DNA of 22,385 nucleotides from an uncultured archaeon (GCA_903873955.1 CAIQQL010000081.1:1-22385); one strand, 5' to 3'; shown: positions 1-9,184, counted from the first letter of the stretch. The notes: generated by a model from the letters alone, not told the origin. Numbers and translations are program-made.

Positions 1-373
1 CGACCTTCTCCTTCACTTCTCCATCGAAGATTTGGAAGACCAGAAAATCGTCTTGCCTGCGGGCCGCATCACCCACAATCCCATGGTGGCTATCCTCGTT
101 CACGAACCTCCTTCCTCTCTTATTGAAAAGTTCAACCTCTCTCTTGGCATCATCAAGACCAAAATTTTCATAGTCAAGATGGGTTGCAACATGATCTGCT
201 CTGCCAGTGTCTCTTCTAAAGACACATCGCTCCATACCCTGCGCACCGACTTGAGAAACATAACCAAAGACATCCTCCAAAGACCTGCCCTTAAAACAAG
301 AGGTCATGACCCAGAGAGGGTTATTTAACGGAGGAGCAGGAGCATCATCAGAATAATAAACCCTTTTGATCAT
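1..373 (-). CDS. Partial protein, possible TIM-barrel sugar isomerase/epimerase (N-terminal part)
   Basis: An open frame of 124 codons starts at the ATG at 373-371 and leaves the left edge without a stop. The protein starts MIKRVYYSDD and includes SCFKGRSLEDVFGYVSQVGA (about residues 25-44) and THLDYENF (about 64-71). Spacing and wording recall the first strands of xylose-isomerase-like TIM-barrel proteins (AP_endonuc_2 / COG1082), where a beta strand is followed by a helix and a metal-site region. The match is from memory and the stretch after residue 80 fits less well, so the function is tentative. A TATA-like A/T box at 394-408 lies about 25 nt upstream, which suits a leaderless mRNA. The open + frame over this stretch is its antisense shadow. 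Confidence 0.7.
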   Translation of the reverse strand, partial: MIKRVYYSDDAPAPPLNNPLWVMTSCFKGRSLEDVFGYVSQVGAQGMERCVFRRDTGRADHVATHLDYENFGLDDAKREVELFNKRGRRFVNEDSHHGIVGDAARRQDDFLVFQIFDGEVKEKV

Positions 374-605
374 CTTTAATTTAAGTGATTCTATTATTTA
401 AATATTATGGTAAATTTTTTATCAAAAAGGAGTGATAAATTAAAAGGAGTATAACACAAAATGTTTTTGAGATGGATCTTCGTATCAAAAGAAATAATGC
501 AAGATGGTGTAAAAAGAGATTGACTAAGATTTCTTAAGAGAGTTAGGGATTAGATTGAGGTATTGCACATCTCAAAGCTAGGATATACTGAATCTTAAAA
601 GAACG
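374..605. other. Intergenic region with a tandem repeat and a tiny reading frame
   Basis: No convincing gene lies here. It contains two tandem copies of AAAAGGAGT(G)ATAA (425-438 and 442-454), followed by a 20-codon frame at 461-523 (+), starting MFLRWIFVSK, whose ATG is about 10 nt after the second AGGAGT. An 8-bp pair TTTGAGAT (466-473) and ATCTCAAA (569-576) could close a long stem. The stop of the giant surface protein lies at the right end. The tiny frame is too short to assert as a gene. Confidence 0.4.
394..408 (-). promoter_or_regulatory. TATA-like box of the left-edge gene
   Basis: The A/T run TTATTTAAATATTAT is centred about 28 nt upstream of the ATG at 373, the spacing expected when an archaeal transcript begins at or next to the start codon. 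It is nearly palindromic, so it could also serve the + strand. Confidence 0.5.
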
Positions 606-3600
606 TTAATTAGGCAAGGTTGCAGAAGGCAAGGCGTTGTCGGCAATCCCGTTTTCATCAAAGTATAGCTTTCCAAGGTCATATCCTCTTCCGTCTATGG
701 CGTTTATGGCATTTAACGCTAAAGGACCAGGTTTATCACCGTAAGCATCTTGTGTGACCGCGGTGGTTTGCCAGGTTATTTGGTCAAATGACCAATGCCA
801 GATATTTGAGCTGAAATAAAAATAAGTCAGAGTGTGCTTTGGGGCGCTGGCCGAATCATCGATTCTATAAATCAAGACATTAGAAGTATCAGGAGCTGAA
901 GGCGTTGAAGAAGAGGCTGAAGAGGGAGTAAGGGGAATGAAACCATTCTGGCTCTTGGCCCCGATGTTTGCATCGTTCAGAAGGGTGAAGTCTGCAAGAA
1001 CGAAGTAACTCTTGGCATCGGTCGATAGATGGATGGATCTGGTGGTCACTCCGTTCGTCGTCATGGATTCGACAGCCCCGATTTGATTAGTAGAACCCTT
1101 CACCAAGACATTGTTGTTCAGTAAAATGACTCCAGAAGGAAAACCTCGTATGTAAATTTCTAAAGAGGTCGCAGAGTCATAGGAAGAATCGCTTTTTAGG
1201 GCATAGACCGGTGCAAGAGCGGCCGCTGCGTCTAGAGGAGAGGCGGCATTTGAAGAGCTAGATGCCGTGAGAGGGAGATATCCATTCTGGATTGACGTAC
1301 CTATCGTAGCCCCATTGAGTGCGGAATAATCAGATGAAGACGTAAGGACATTTTGCGCTGCAGGGAAAAGGGTGATGGTATTGACTCCCGAGGGTGAGGT
1401 GACTGCCCCTAAAGGATTCGTATAAGTGAGGTCACTTAAAGCATAGACCTTGCTGCCATAGAGTACAAGACCGCTCGAGACCCCGGAAGAAAGGATTTCC
1501 ATCCTTGCACCAGGGGCATAAGTGGCGTCAGTTTTAATGCCGAAACGAGGTGCAGAAACTACAGGAGTGCTGGTACTAGTGCTCGCGCTTGCAGTTGGGG
1601 GGAGAAGGGCAGAGGGGGCATTCCGAACAAGGACCTGGGCTATCCCTCCTCGCAATTGTCCCTTCAAGACAAGCAATGCTGCCTTATGGGTATTGAGCCA
1701 GACCTGGTTGTAGAGCGCGTTGACTGCATCAAGAAGATCATAGACGTTCTTGCCGTCCACCTGTGCAGCAAGGATGGTGCTGGATGCGGAAAGCTGGTCG
1801 AGCATTTTCTTGACATTGTCTTGCATGGAGCTGAGTTGGTTTGCTGCAGTGACATCATCTAATGTAAGGTTGGCATCGATGCTGGTCTGTTTTTGCAGGG
1901 CAGCTAATTGGGAAAGGGTATCGTTCCTGGTGCCGACATCGCTCACGCTGATGGCGTTGGAGACGCTCTGCTTATCAAGCCAGCATCGTACTTTGGCATC
2001 GTCACAATAACCGACATCGACATAGCGCGCAGGATTGGTGGAGACTGCAGGATTTTGCGTGCTGCAGATACGTACAATCCCCATGTTCGAGACCTGCGGA
2101 ACAACAGTATTGGTAAGCGCTGCCTGTGGATTGGTGGAAGTAAGACCGCTAAGGCTTGGACTGCTCCCGCTGATGCATCCTGATTGACTGATGATCCCTG
2201 ACGTGGTTGCTGCATCATTGACCACTTGATCGCTCAGGTAGTTTACAGCAAAACTGGTGGAGACCTGTCCGAATCCGCATTCTTCCTGCCCGTTGACACG
2301 AACACAGAGTTGCTTATATCCGCTAGGAGCAGTGAAGTCCTTGGTCTGGTCTGCAGTCTCTCCTTTGTTTACAAACCCGCCTGCGACCTGATAGGTTGGC
2401 GATGAGTAATAATAAGGTGAATCAGGGGGGCTCTTAAGATACACCTGATAGTAGATGCCAGAGTCCTGTCCTGCAAAGATATGATAATAGACCTTGTACT
2501 GGGATGTGGCAGGAACAGTGGCGTCACTGAATGTGGAGGAGCTGAACCAGGCATGGAACTGAGGGGGGCTGTCAGGTGTGAGCAGGTTCTTGATGGCAGT
2601 AGGTGCTTTTGCAGAAATGAAGACCTGGCAGAATTCAGTACCTGCTTCTTCAACTGACCTGATCTGAAATGCCTTGAAAGCATTGCCTGCATAGCTCGTC
2701 TTGAAATAGTCAAGGGATTTTTGCATGTTGTCCCATGCACCCATGACGGTGAGATATTCTCCGCCACCATGGGAGCTTTGTCCACCGGTATAGGCCATCT
2801 CGATAAGTTTAGGCAGCAGGATATTCACCAGAGGAGCAGCCTGCTTCCAGAAGAATTCACAAAGATAGATGGAATAGATTTGATCGCAGATTCCTACCAT
2901 TTCCCCTGTGTTAAGACTTTGCTGAAGACAATCACGATGGCTCTGCAGGATGGAAATAAAACCATCGATTCCAGCCTTGATGCCCGTGAGACATACAGGG
3001 ATATAGATTTTCTCACGGATATTAGGCAGGCACAAGAGCGTGCTTCCAATGATCCCGGTCTGGACCACATCTGCGACAGGATATTTTCCGCCGAAGTCGC
3101 AACGCGAGGCTGGACAGATGACCGGATCGCACACATTGAACATGAGGTTGCAATCCTTTGGGCTCATGAAATCTTGGCATTGCGCTGTAGGGATGCTCGT
3201 TGCAGGTTTGCCCACCTTTACGGTTTGTCCGTTGATGCGTACTGTTGAGCTGCCATATCCTTGCTGCGCCGCGGAGAGTGCTGCGATAGCTTGGGAGACA
3301 AGGGTCTTTGTCTGTGCTGCATCAAGTCCCGGGAACACACTTTCAGATTGGCCAGTGTTAAGATTGAAGAGCTGGCAGATATCATCACCCATACCCTCAA
3401 GGAATTGTTCCATGCCATTAGGTCCGACATTGCATAACCAGAAACTTGAGACTTGACCGGAGGCTTGGAACGCAGAGGTCTGGCCGGCGAGAGGAAGGGT
3501 TTGCTTCGTTGCGACATACCATCCCCGAAGAGTATCGAACGGTACGACGGCAGGTTGTCCTTTGTATGCGCCATTGTCGTAATATTTTATCTCAGGATTA

Positions 3601-6600
3601 GTATACTTGTTATAATAAGTCAAAGTATTTTGTGCGACAATGGTGCCGATACTGTAGGCGCTGGTGAACTGGCCTGAAAGGCTCTGGTAATATTTTTGTG
3701 CGTCAGCAGGGGTGCCAGTGACGCGAGTCTGGTCAATGTCTCCCGTCTCGGTGACCGGAATGACTTCTTTGACTACAAACTCCCCATTTTCCGTGCGTTG
3801 CAATCCAAGAACATATTTGCCTGCAGGTATATTTCCTCTTCCCTTATTGTCGCTCCCGACAGGGGAGACATAGGCATTCATGGTGTTGGTGATGCCATCT
3901 TTCTGGAGCTGGTCTCGGGCAGTGGAACTGGTGGTCTTCCAGTCTGAGAGCTTGACGACGTCCGCAGCGATCTTCTGTTGGCCGGCACCGGCGAAGTTTG
4001 TTGGTGTCCCCATGCCAAGATCGGCAAGTTTTTTGGCAGAGTTGTAGTCTGAAAGCTTGGCTTGTGTCTGGTTGATGTTGGTGCTGATGGTGGTAAGGTC
4101 GGCTTGGGCCTGTGATTGCTGGGTTGGACTCGACGACTGTTTCAAAAGGATATTTGCATAAAGGTCACGCAGCTGATCATAGGTGTACTCGCCATCCTTA
4201 TACCCATTGGGATTGCTTAAGAGCTGACTGACCGTCAGGGTCTGGCCGTTGCTCAACGTCACCTGTGTGTTAGGGTACTCGGTTCTTAATTTATCAGCAA
4301 GCAGTTTTGCTGCCGATTCTCTATTGACGCTATTTCCTTCAAGAAGACCGCCAGAAGTGGTCACCCCGGGTTGGGATTCTATGGAATGGATATCACCATT
4401 AACTTTAGTGATGACACTCGTTCGTGCTTTGACATCATCCTCTATGCTCTTTGAGTTGGCAAGATAACAGGCGTCAAGGGTAGGATAATCTCCTTTGCTC
4501 ACACTCTCCTTGCATTTGGTCGACCAGCCGTTCGTGCCTCGCATGACCTGCTGTCGGGCAAGACTCTCTCCTGAAAGACCGGTAAGGAAGTTCTTTGCCA
4601 TAAGGATTGCAGAAGTCGCAAAACAGGCCCCTTTCAGGGTGGTGACGACAGTTCCCAATTTATCAGAGATGCTCTGCCAACGAGCGATGCTCTGGTTGAT
4701 GTTAAGGATCATTTCTTGGGTCTTGTTGGGTGAAAGTTGGATTGATCGTTTTTCAATGCCGATGGCGACAGTGAAATTGACATCGCTTTGTGTACCTTGG
4801 ACAACAGGAGTCAGATGGATTTGCGCCACATTGAGAGGGGTTGTCTGGTCAAGGGTCACGGGGATGGAATTACCGCAGACCTTTCGGTTTTGTTCGCCTA
4901 CCTTTATGGAAAGATGTTCAGTGGTGCTTGGAGCACTCACAACAAGAGGGGTTGTGGAGGCAGTTACCGTTGTTGCCTGTTGACCGACGAGATAAGTCTG
5001 ACCCTCGATAAGAGATTTGCCTTTCAAAGCAGTGTAAACCACTTTACCTTTATCGCCGATATTAAGAGGGATAGTGTCCGTGATGCTTGCCCAAGAGGAT
5101 TGGTCAAACGAATACTGCCAGAGAGAAAGACTGGCTTGATAACGGAAATAGGTCGTTGGATTTGCGCCAGACTTGATAGATTCATCTAACTGATAGGTCT
5201 TGCTGCCCGTATTCTGGGAAACGGATCCTGTAGCAGTTTGCTGCATGCAGGAGATAGTCATCTCTGCATGGTCAGCGTAGACCTGGTCAAGGGTCACAGA
5301 ACCAAGCTGTGCACTGCCGCTGGTCTTTGAACCTGGTGCAGCGATAGTCTCGGTCTTGCCCTGTTGCAGGTTCAGGAGAGTCAATCCGCTGAATATCACA
5401 CGGGCACTGGGTTTGACCGCTGGAGACTCAAAACCGACGAGGCGTAAAGTTGCCATACGTCCATTGTAAGGAATAGAGGCTGTTGCTCCGCTTGCATCAA
5501 ACTGACGTACTTTAGTGAGAAGGTTGGTGAACTCCATTGCGCGATCCGATTTCGGATACAGATCAAGGAACTTATTGATAAGACGTATCTGAGTCTTAGG
5601 CTTATCGACCGTTTTGAGCAGATCGATTGCGTTGGCAAGAGCCAGTTCCCCATAGCTGTCAGTGCCTTTGATATCGGTGGCTTTGTCATTTGGATAAAGG
5701 TCAGCTACCCGCTCATATGCGGCGATAGCATCCTGGATGGCAGATTCAGTGGTATTGTCATACTTCCTGTCAAAAAGGACATCGTCAGGACTCGAGAGGT
5801 TTGCAGTCTTGTAGCTTACTAGGGCAGACTGTACCTGGGCTAACCATTGTTTGTTCTGGGCAAGAGAATTTCCTGCACTGGAAACCGGAGCCCAGCCAGT
5901 TTTGGTCATATAATATAACTGATTGTTGTCTCTCAATGAATAATTTCCCTTGGAACCTAGGTTGACATTGAAGTAGGTATAATCATTGGTCTGTTCAAGT
6001 ACAGGTTGGGCAAAGTTCCCCCGATCGGTGACAAGGACACTGGTAAAATCATACCCTCGGGCACTTAATTTGAGTTGGATAGGATATTGGTATCCGGAAC
6101 AATGCAAGGTAAGATTGCCTAAGCTGCCAGATTCGTCAACACGCATGTCATCTACCGTACAGGCATCAAAGATCTTGCTGCCTCTATAAAGATCGAGTGT
6201 ATCGGTCCCGTTATTATCAGAAAACTCGACAATGGCTTTTGTTTCTGCGGCACGATATCCATTGTAGGAGATCTGCAGCCCTGCCTGGCAATACATTCCA
6301 GGAAGGTACATAGTTTTGGATTGGGAGCGTAAGACTCGGAGGGTTTGTAATTTCATATTTTGATAATAAATAGAGACATCTGCTGCGTTGTCATCTGCCT
6401 GTTCGAGACGTATGAAATACCTGCCTTGCCAGAACGTCTGCTTGAAACGCTCCATATTCCAGGTCTCATCGTCCATGGGAGTCAATAAGAAGTCCGCCTG
6501 GCCGATACCTAAAGAATTTTGTGAACTATATTCCACCCTTGCTGACAAAGTGAAATTGACAAAATCAGGCAGAGTGGACTCTTTGGGATTTCGTTTCAGG

Positions 6601-7115
6601 ATTACCACAACATAACCTATATTGTCCGTCAAGGGGCTTCCTAAAAGACGATTGGTTGACAACAAGGCTGCTCGTGCTGGATGGTAGCCGACGCTTCCAA
6701 CAGAATCTGGATAATTTCCCTTGAAAGAGATGCTACTCAGCTGTCGGATATCGACCAGAGGATTGATTTGTAAAGCCTGAAGCTGGCACATGACCGGGAC
6801 ATTTTGTTGGGCCAGAAGATCGCTGCGGACAACTACTGGCTGACATCCGGCAGGAGCTACCTGAATAAGCAGGTCTTGCCTCCCAAAACAAGTCGTCTGG
6901 TCTTGAAGCGAGGGCCAGTAGTCGCTTGCAGAGACACCGTAGTTGGAAAAGCTATAAAGACTGGTAAAATCGGAGGGAGTATTATATGCGTTATAGAACC
7001 CCGTGCTGGTTTGTCCGCCGGCAAAATCATAGTTGGCAGCTAAAGACAGAGGGAGCAATACAAGCGCGGCTGCCAAAAACGCGAGGATATGTCCGAAGGT
7101 GAACAATTTTCTCAT
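606..7115 (-). CDS. Giant secreted multidomain surface protein (2169 aa)
   Basis: Residues 1-26 form a Sec signal peptide: MRKLF, a hydrophobic core, then a cleavage-like SLAAN. I see no C-terminal membrane anchor. In order: a beta-rich N-terminal half; a TPR-like helical part (about 455-535, with AIAAYERVADLYPND and NKFLDLYPKSDRAMEF); a module with LWQYSFDQSSW (about 650-710); a helical, coiled-coil-like region with several Cys (about 840-1080); a Cys-rich core (about 1310-1500, with NVCDPVICPASRCDFGG and CDQIYSIYLCEFFW); Ig-like beta segments; two related repeats of about 105 aa (about 1855-2075) joined by Ser/Thr-rich linkers; and a final module with IWHWSFDQITW that resembles the one near 660. 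Many N-x-S/T sequons suggest glycosylation. The start ATG overlaps the stop of the 617-aa gene by 4 nt (ATGA), so the two are translationally coupled. The Cys core reminds me of unannotated large secreted proteins in DPANN genomes, but this is recalled, not checked. Function is unknown; cell-surface structure or adhesion is inferred. Confidence 0.9.
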   Translation of the reverse strand: MRKLFTFGHILAFLAAALVLLPLSLAANYDFAGGQTSTGFYNAYNTPSDFTSLYSFSNYGVSASDYWPSLQDQTTCFGRQDLLIQVAPAGCQPVVVRSDLLAQQNVPVMCQLQALQINPLVDIRQLSSISFKGNYPDSVGSVGYHPARAALLSTNRLLGSPLTDNIGYVVVILKRNPKESTLPDFVNFTLSARVEYSSQNSLGIGQADFLLTPMDDETWNMERFKQTFWQGRYFIRLEQADDNAADVSIYYQNMKLQTLRVLRSQSKTMYLPGMYCQAGLQISYNGYRAAETKAIVEFSDNNGTDTLDLYRGSKIFDACTVDDMRVDESGSLGNLTLHCSGYQYPIQLKLSARGYDFTSVLVTDRGNFAQPVLEQTNDYTYFNVNLGSKGNYSLRDNNQLYYMTKTGWAPVSSAGNSLAQNKQWLAQVQSALVSYKTANLSSPDDVLFDRKYDNTTESAIQDAIAAYERVADLYPNDKATDIKGTDSYGELALANAIDLLKTVDKPKTQIRLINKFLDLYPKSDRAMEFTNLLTKVRQFDASGATASIPYNGRMATLRLVGFESPAVKPSARVIFSGLTLLNLQQGKTETIAAPGSKTSGSAQLGSVTLDQVYADHAEMTISCMQQTATGSVSQNTGSKTYQLDESIKSGANPTTYFRYQASLSLWQYSFDQSSWASITDTIPLNIGDKGKVVYTALKGKSLIEGQTYLVGQQATTVTASTTPLVVSAPSTTEHLSIKVGEQNRKVCGNSIPVTLDQTTPLNVAQIHLTPVVQGTQSDVNFTVAIGIEKRSIQLSPNKTQEMILNINQSIARWQSISDKLGTVVTTLKGACFATSAILMAKNFLTGLSGESLARQQVMRGTNGWSTKCKESVSKGDYPTLDACYLANSKSIEDDVKARTSVITKVNGDIHSIESQPGVTTSGGLLEGNSVNRESAAKLLADKLRTEYPNTQVTLSNGQTLTVSQLLSNPNGYKDGEYTYDQLRDLYANILLKQSSSPTQQSQAQADLTTISTNINQTQAKLSDYNSAKKLADLGMGTPTNFAGAGQQKIAADVVKLSDWKTTSSTARDQLQKDGITNTMNAYVSPVGSDNKGRGNIPAGKYVLGLQRTENGEFVVKEVIPVTETGDIDQTRVTGTPADAQKYYQSLSGQFTSAYSIGTIVAQNTLTYYNKYTNPEIKYYDNGAYKGQPAVVPFDTLRGWYVATKQTLPLAGQTSAFQASGQVSSFWLCNVGPNGMEQFLEGMGDDICQLFNLNTGQSESVFPGLDAAQTKTLVSQAIAALSAAQQGYGSSTVRINGQTVKVGKPATSIPTAQCQDFMSPKDCNLMFNVCDPVICPASRCDFGGKYPVADVVQTGIIGSTLLCLPNIREKIYIPVCLTGIKAGIDGFISILQSHRDCLQQSLNTGEMVGICDQIYSIYLCEFFWKQAAPLVNILLPKLIEMAYTGGQSSHGGGEYLTVMGAWDNMQKSLDYFKTSYAGNAFKAFQIRSVEEAGTEFCQVFISAKAPTAIKNLLTPDSPPQFHAWFSSSTFSDATVPATSQYKVYYHIFAGQDSGIYYQVYLKSPPDSPYYYSSPTYQVAGGFVNKGETADQTKDFTAPSGYKQLCVRVNGQEECGFGQVSTSFAVNYLSDQVVNDAATTSGIISQSGCISGSSPSLSGLTSTNPQAALTNTVVPQVSNMGIVRICSTQNPAVSTNPARYVDVGYCDDAKVRCWLDKQSVSNAISVSDVGTRNDTLSQLAALQKQTSIDANLTLDDVTAANQLSSMQDNVKKMLDQLSASSTILAAQVDGKNVYDLLDAVNALYNQVWLNTHKAALLVLKGQLRGGIAQVLVRNAPSALLPPTASASTSTSTPVVSAPRFGIKTDATYAPGARMEILSSGVSSGLVLYGSKVYALSDLTYTNPLGAVTSPSGVNTITLFPAAQNVLTSSSDYSALNGATIGTSIQNGYLPLTASSSSNAASPLDAAAALAPVYALKSDSSYDSATSLEIYIRGFPSGVILLNNNVLVKGSTNQIGAVESMTTNGVTTRSIHLSTDAKSYFVLADFTLLNDANIGAKSQNGFIPLTPSSASSSTPSAPDTSNVLIYRIDDSASAPKHTLTYFYFSSNIWHWSFDQITWQTTAVTQDAYGDKPGPLALNAINAIDGRGYDLGKLYFDENGIADNALPSATLPN

Positions 7116-8965
7116 GGTGCAAGCTCCACATCAACAGTACTACTGTCAAAAGATGCAAAATTGTTTTGCAGTTGGTCAAGAGAGGTGGGTGGAGCAAAAA
7201 GGGGTACGTCGAGCGTAAGATTGCCGGTTGAGAGCTGTGCGGGAAGCAGATAGGCAAACCCGTTTCCGCCACCGATAAGCGCATGGTCAATGGTTGTTGC
7301 AGGGATGGTGATGTCATAACATTGCTCCTGGGTTGAACCTAACATGCCAAAGATGCCTCCAGAAGGGACTTGGGAACATTGTGTTTTGGTACTTGCAGGA
7401 ACTACAACACTCGAGTTGCCATAAACATAGACTGTGATGTTATACTGGCCTTCAGGAAGAGTCATGCTAGGTGAGTCAGGAAGGAAAGAGGAAAAGGAGG
7501 TCTCCCCATTAGTGAAAGAGATAATGGAGTTCCCCAATACAGGTTTTCCTAGGGCGACAACAGAGAGATTGACTGTATAGAGTTTGTCAAGGATGATATC
7601 GACTGATTGTTCTTTGTTTGAGGAGAACAGTTGTTTCTTCGTCGCAAAGCCATCGGCTTTTGCATTAATATAACCATTGAGACAAGCAGGAGCCTGCCCT
7701 TCTAAAACGCCTCCAGTGGTGCTGCCAAGAGCGCATTCTTGTTCAAAACAAGTATAGGAGACATCAGCTTGGAGAGGTTTTAGGTTGGTATCATAGACAT
7801 GTACGCTGATAGGTTGCGTGGCGACAGAGCAGACATCATCACTGGTGGTGTCTTCAACCATTGTCGAAGGAATTCCTTCCCTGGGCATGTTCTTGCTTAT
7901 TACGACTGCTACCGGGAACTGGAAGAGTTCTTGGTCATCAAATAACTGGATCATGACTGGAAAACTCATGTCATAGACAAAATGGTAAGGCGCATAGCAA
8001 AAGCCCATGACCCCTAGACCGGGTTGGGTGCCGATAGGTTTGGTGATGAGAAGAGCGCCATCTCCGCCGGCAATCTCAAACTTGCTAGGCCAATCGGCAA
8101 GATACTGCATTTGGGCATTCATGCCGCTGTCGATGGGATATTTCACCACAAAATACTTATCGACAGGATTTGAGAGGGAGTAATAGTCCCCCTGGAACTT
8201 GATGGCGGCTATGTTTGCAGACAATGCTGATTTGAGGTCTGAGACAACATCGTTAGTCTTCCACACTTTTGGTGAGCAGGAAAGGTCGACTCCATCAACA
8301 GGCGCATAAAGTTTTAGGACATCGACACTATAATTTTCAAGGAATGCCTCGCTCTTTTCTTTTGCATAGATGCCCAGGGCTACAGTTAAGAATCTCCCCA
8401 GCTTGCTGGCTACTTCGACATGATGGTTATCTTTTCGTTCAGTCTGGTCTGCATGAGTCCCGACGACGGCAGCGGCGACATCGACAACGACATTCAAATC
8501 TTGGATCTGGACGGTGACCTTCGGCTTGCCAAACGTGGCATTGAAGCCTTGACCGGAAAGGATACTGAAATCACACTGCTGAACACCTGAGGCGATATAA
8601 TCTGCAAGTTCATGTTCAAGCGTGCTTTTTACCGGAAGTTGTTCTCGGGTGAGCCCATTCCCGGCGATGTAATACCAGTAAGGTATCGTCAGACCAAGGA
8701 AATTGAGCTGGGACGAGAAAGGGGCATAATTGCTGCCAGGATTATAAGGGCCTACAGTGATCCTTCCGCCCTGGCTCTCTGCTAGATCAATACCTAGACG
8801 AGTTTGCGTTTCGATACAGGAGGAGTAGGCTGTAAAAACAGGAGTTAACGTACTGGGGGTTGCAAGAGGGTTATAGCCGCTAAAGATGAAGATAGCTATG
8901 ACAATAGCCAATATGACCAAGGCAATGATAATATATAGGGGAAGTTGGCCCCGCTTAGTTATCAT
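7112..8965 (-). CDS. Membrane-anchored extracellular protein with pilin-like N-terminus (617 aa)
   Basis: The N-terminus MITKRGQLPLY is followed by one strongly hydrophobic helix (about residues 9-29) and a roughly 590-residue outer part. K-R-G followed by Q and a hydrophobic stretch resembles class III (type IV pilin-like) signal peptides of archaea, cut after G; the glutamate often found at +5 is absent, so it may instead be a plain N-terminal anchor. The first outer segment contains a Cys and SQGGRI (about 50-70) and an amphipathic part ending in a Cys (about 115-135). Beta-rich, Cys-containing segments follow (SYTCFEQECALG about 400) with scattered N-x-S/T sites. It is the middle gene of a three-gene operon: it overlaps the 46-aa gene by 11 nt and the giant protein by 4 nt. 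It probably anchors or presents the giant protein at the cell surface (inference). No named family is recognised with certainty. Confidence 0.88.
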   Translation of the reverse strand: MITKRGQLPLYIIIALVILAIVIAIFIFSGYNPLATPSTLTPVFTAYSSCIETQTRLGIDLAESQGGRITVGPYNPGSNYAPFSSQLNFLGLTIPYWYYIAGNGLTREQLPVKSTLEHELADYIASGVQQCDFSILSGQGFNATFGKPKVTVQIQDLNVVVDVAAAVVGTHADQTERKDNHHVEVASKLGRFLTVALGIYAKEKSEAFLENYSVDVLKLYAPVDGVDLSCSPKVWKTNDVVSDLKSALSANIAAIKFQGDYYSLSNPVDKYFVVKYPIDSGMNAQMQYLADWPSKFEIAGGDGALLITKPIGTQPGLGVMGFCYAPYHFVYDMSFPVMIQLFDDQELFQFPVAVVISKNMPREGIPSTMVEDTTSDDVCSVATQPISVHVYDTNLKPLQADVSYTCFEQECALGSTTGGVLEGQAPACLNGYINAKADGFATKKQLFSSNKEQSVDIILDKLYTVNLSVVALGKPVLGNSIISFTNGETSFSSFLPDSPSMTLPEGQYNITVYVYGNSSVVVPASTKTQCSQVPSGGIFGMLGSTQEQCYDITIPATTIDHALIGGGNGFAYLLPAQLSTGNLTLDVPLFAPPTSLDQLQNNFASFDSSTVDVELAP

Positions 8966-9095
8966 GTTTCACTCCCTTCCTTTTTATTTTTTCCTTGATA
9001 AGTTCGATAAGCTCAGTGTTGATATCTTGGGCTATCGTCTCTTTAAATCGTTCCCAAAGTTGTTCATCCTCTATCAGAAGAAGGTATTTCTTCAT
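8955..9095 (-). CDS. Small charged protein, 46 aa, first gene of the envelope operon
   Basis: The ATG at 9095-9093 opens a 46-residue frame, starting MKKYLLLIEDEQLWERFKET and ending KRKGVKHDN, that stops at 8957-8955, inside the start of the 617-aa gene (11-nt overlap). A GAGG Shine-Dalgarno-like element at 9103-9106 lies 7 nt upstream, and a TATA box at 9134-9142 lies further up. The short beta-like start followed by amphipathic helices recalls small ribbon-helix-helix-type archaeal proteins, but no family can be assigned. The tight overlap, Shine-Dalgarno-like element and promoter position support a real gene; a regulatory role for the operon is only a guess. Confidence 0.65.
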   Translation of the reverse strand: MKKYLLLIEDEQLWERFKETIAQDINTELIELIKEKIKRKGVKHDN

Positions 9096-9133
9096 AATTT
9101 CGCCTCTTTCGCTTAAACAGGCTGGGAAAACTT

Positions 9134-9142
9134 CTATAAAAA
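9134..9142 (-). promoter_or_regulatory. TATA box of the envelope operon
   Basis: On the minus strand the sequence reads GGTTTTTATAGAAG. Its centre is about 43 nt before the ATG at 9095, giving a predicted leader of roughly 15-20 nt that includes the GAGG element. No other TATA-like box precedes the three genes. Confidence 0.5.
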
Positions 9143-9160
9143 CCTTTCTTAATAAATAAG

Positions 9161-9184
9161 TTAGTTACTTAGTTACTTAGTAAG
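9161..9184. repeat. Short tandem repeat, 8-bp unit
   Basis: TTAGTTAC occurs twice in direct succession, followed by the variant TTAGTAAG. It lies just upstream of the TATA box of the envelope operon (about 20-40 bp), where an activator or BRE-flanking site could sit. Confidence 0.5.

Noticed and set aside
32..328. 98-codon open frame on the + strand at the left edge
   Set aside because: It is antisense to a longer open frame (1-373, -) that has a TATA box at the right distance, a plausible start and protein-like composition.
461..523. Twenty-codon gene in the left gap
   Set aside because: It has a Shine-Dalgarno-like site but is too short, and nothing in its content supports translation; noted only as part of the gap.
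2721..3456. Overlapping open frames of 138-175 codons on the + strand inside the giant surface-protein gene
   Set aside because: They lie wholly inside an uninterrupted 2169-codon frame on the other strand, lack promoters and Shine-Dalgarno sites, and do not resemble proteins.
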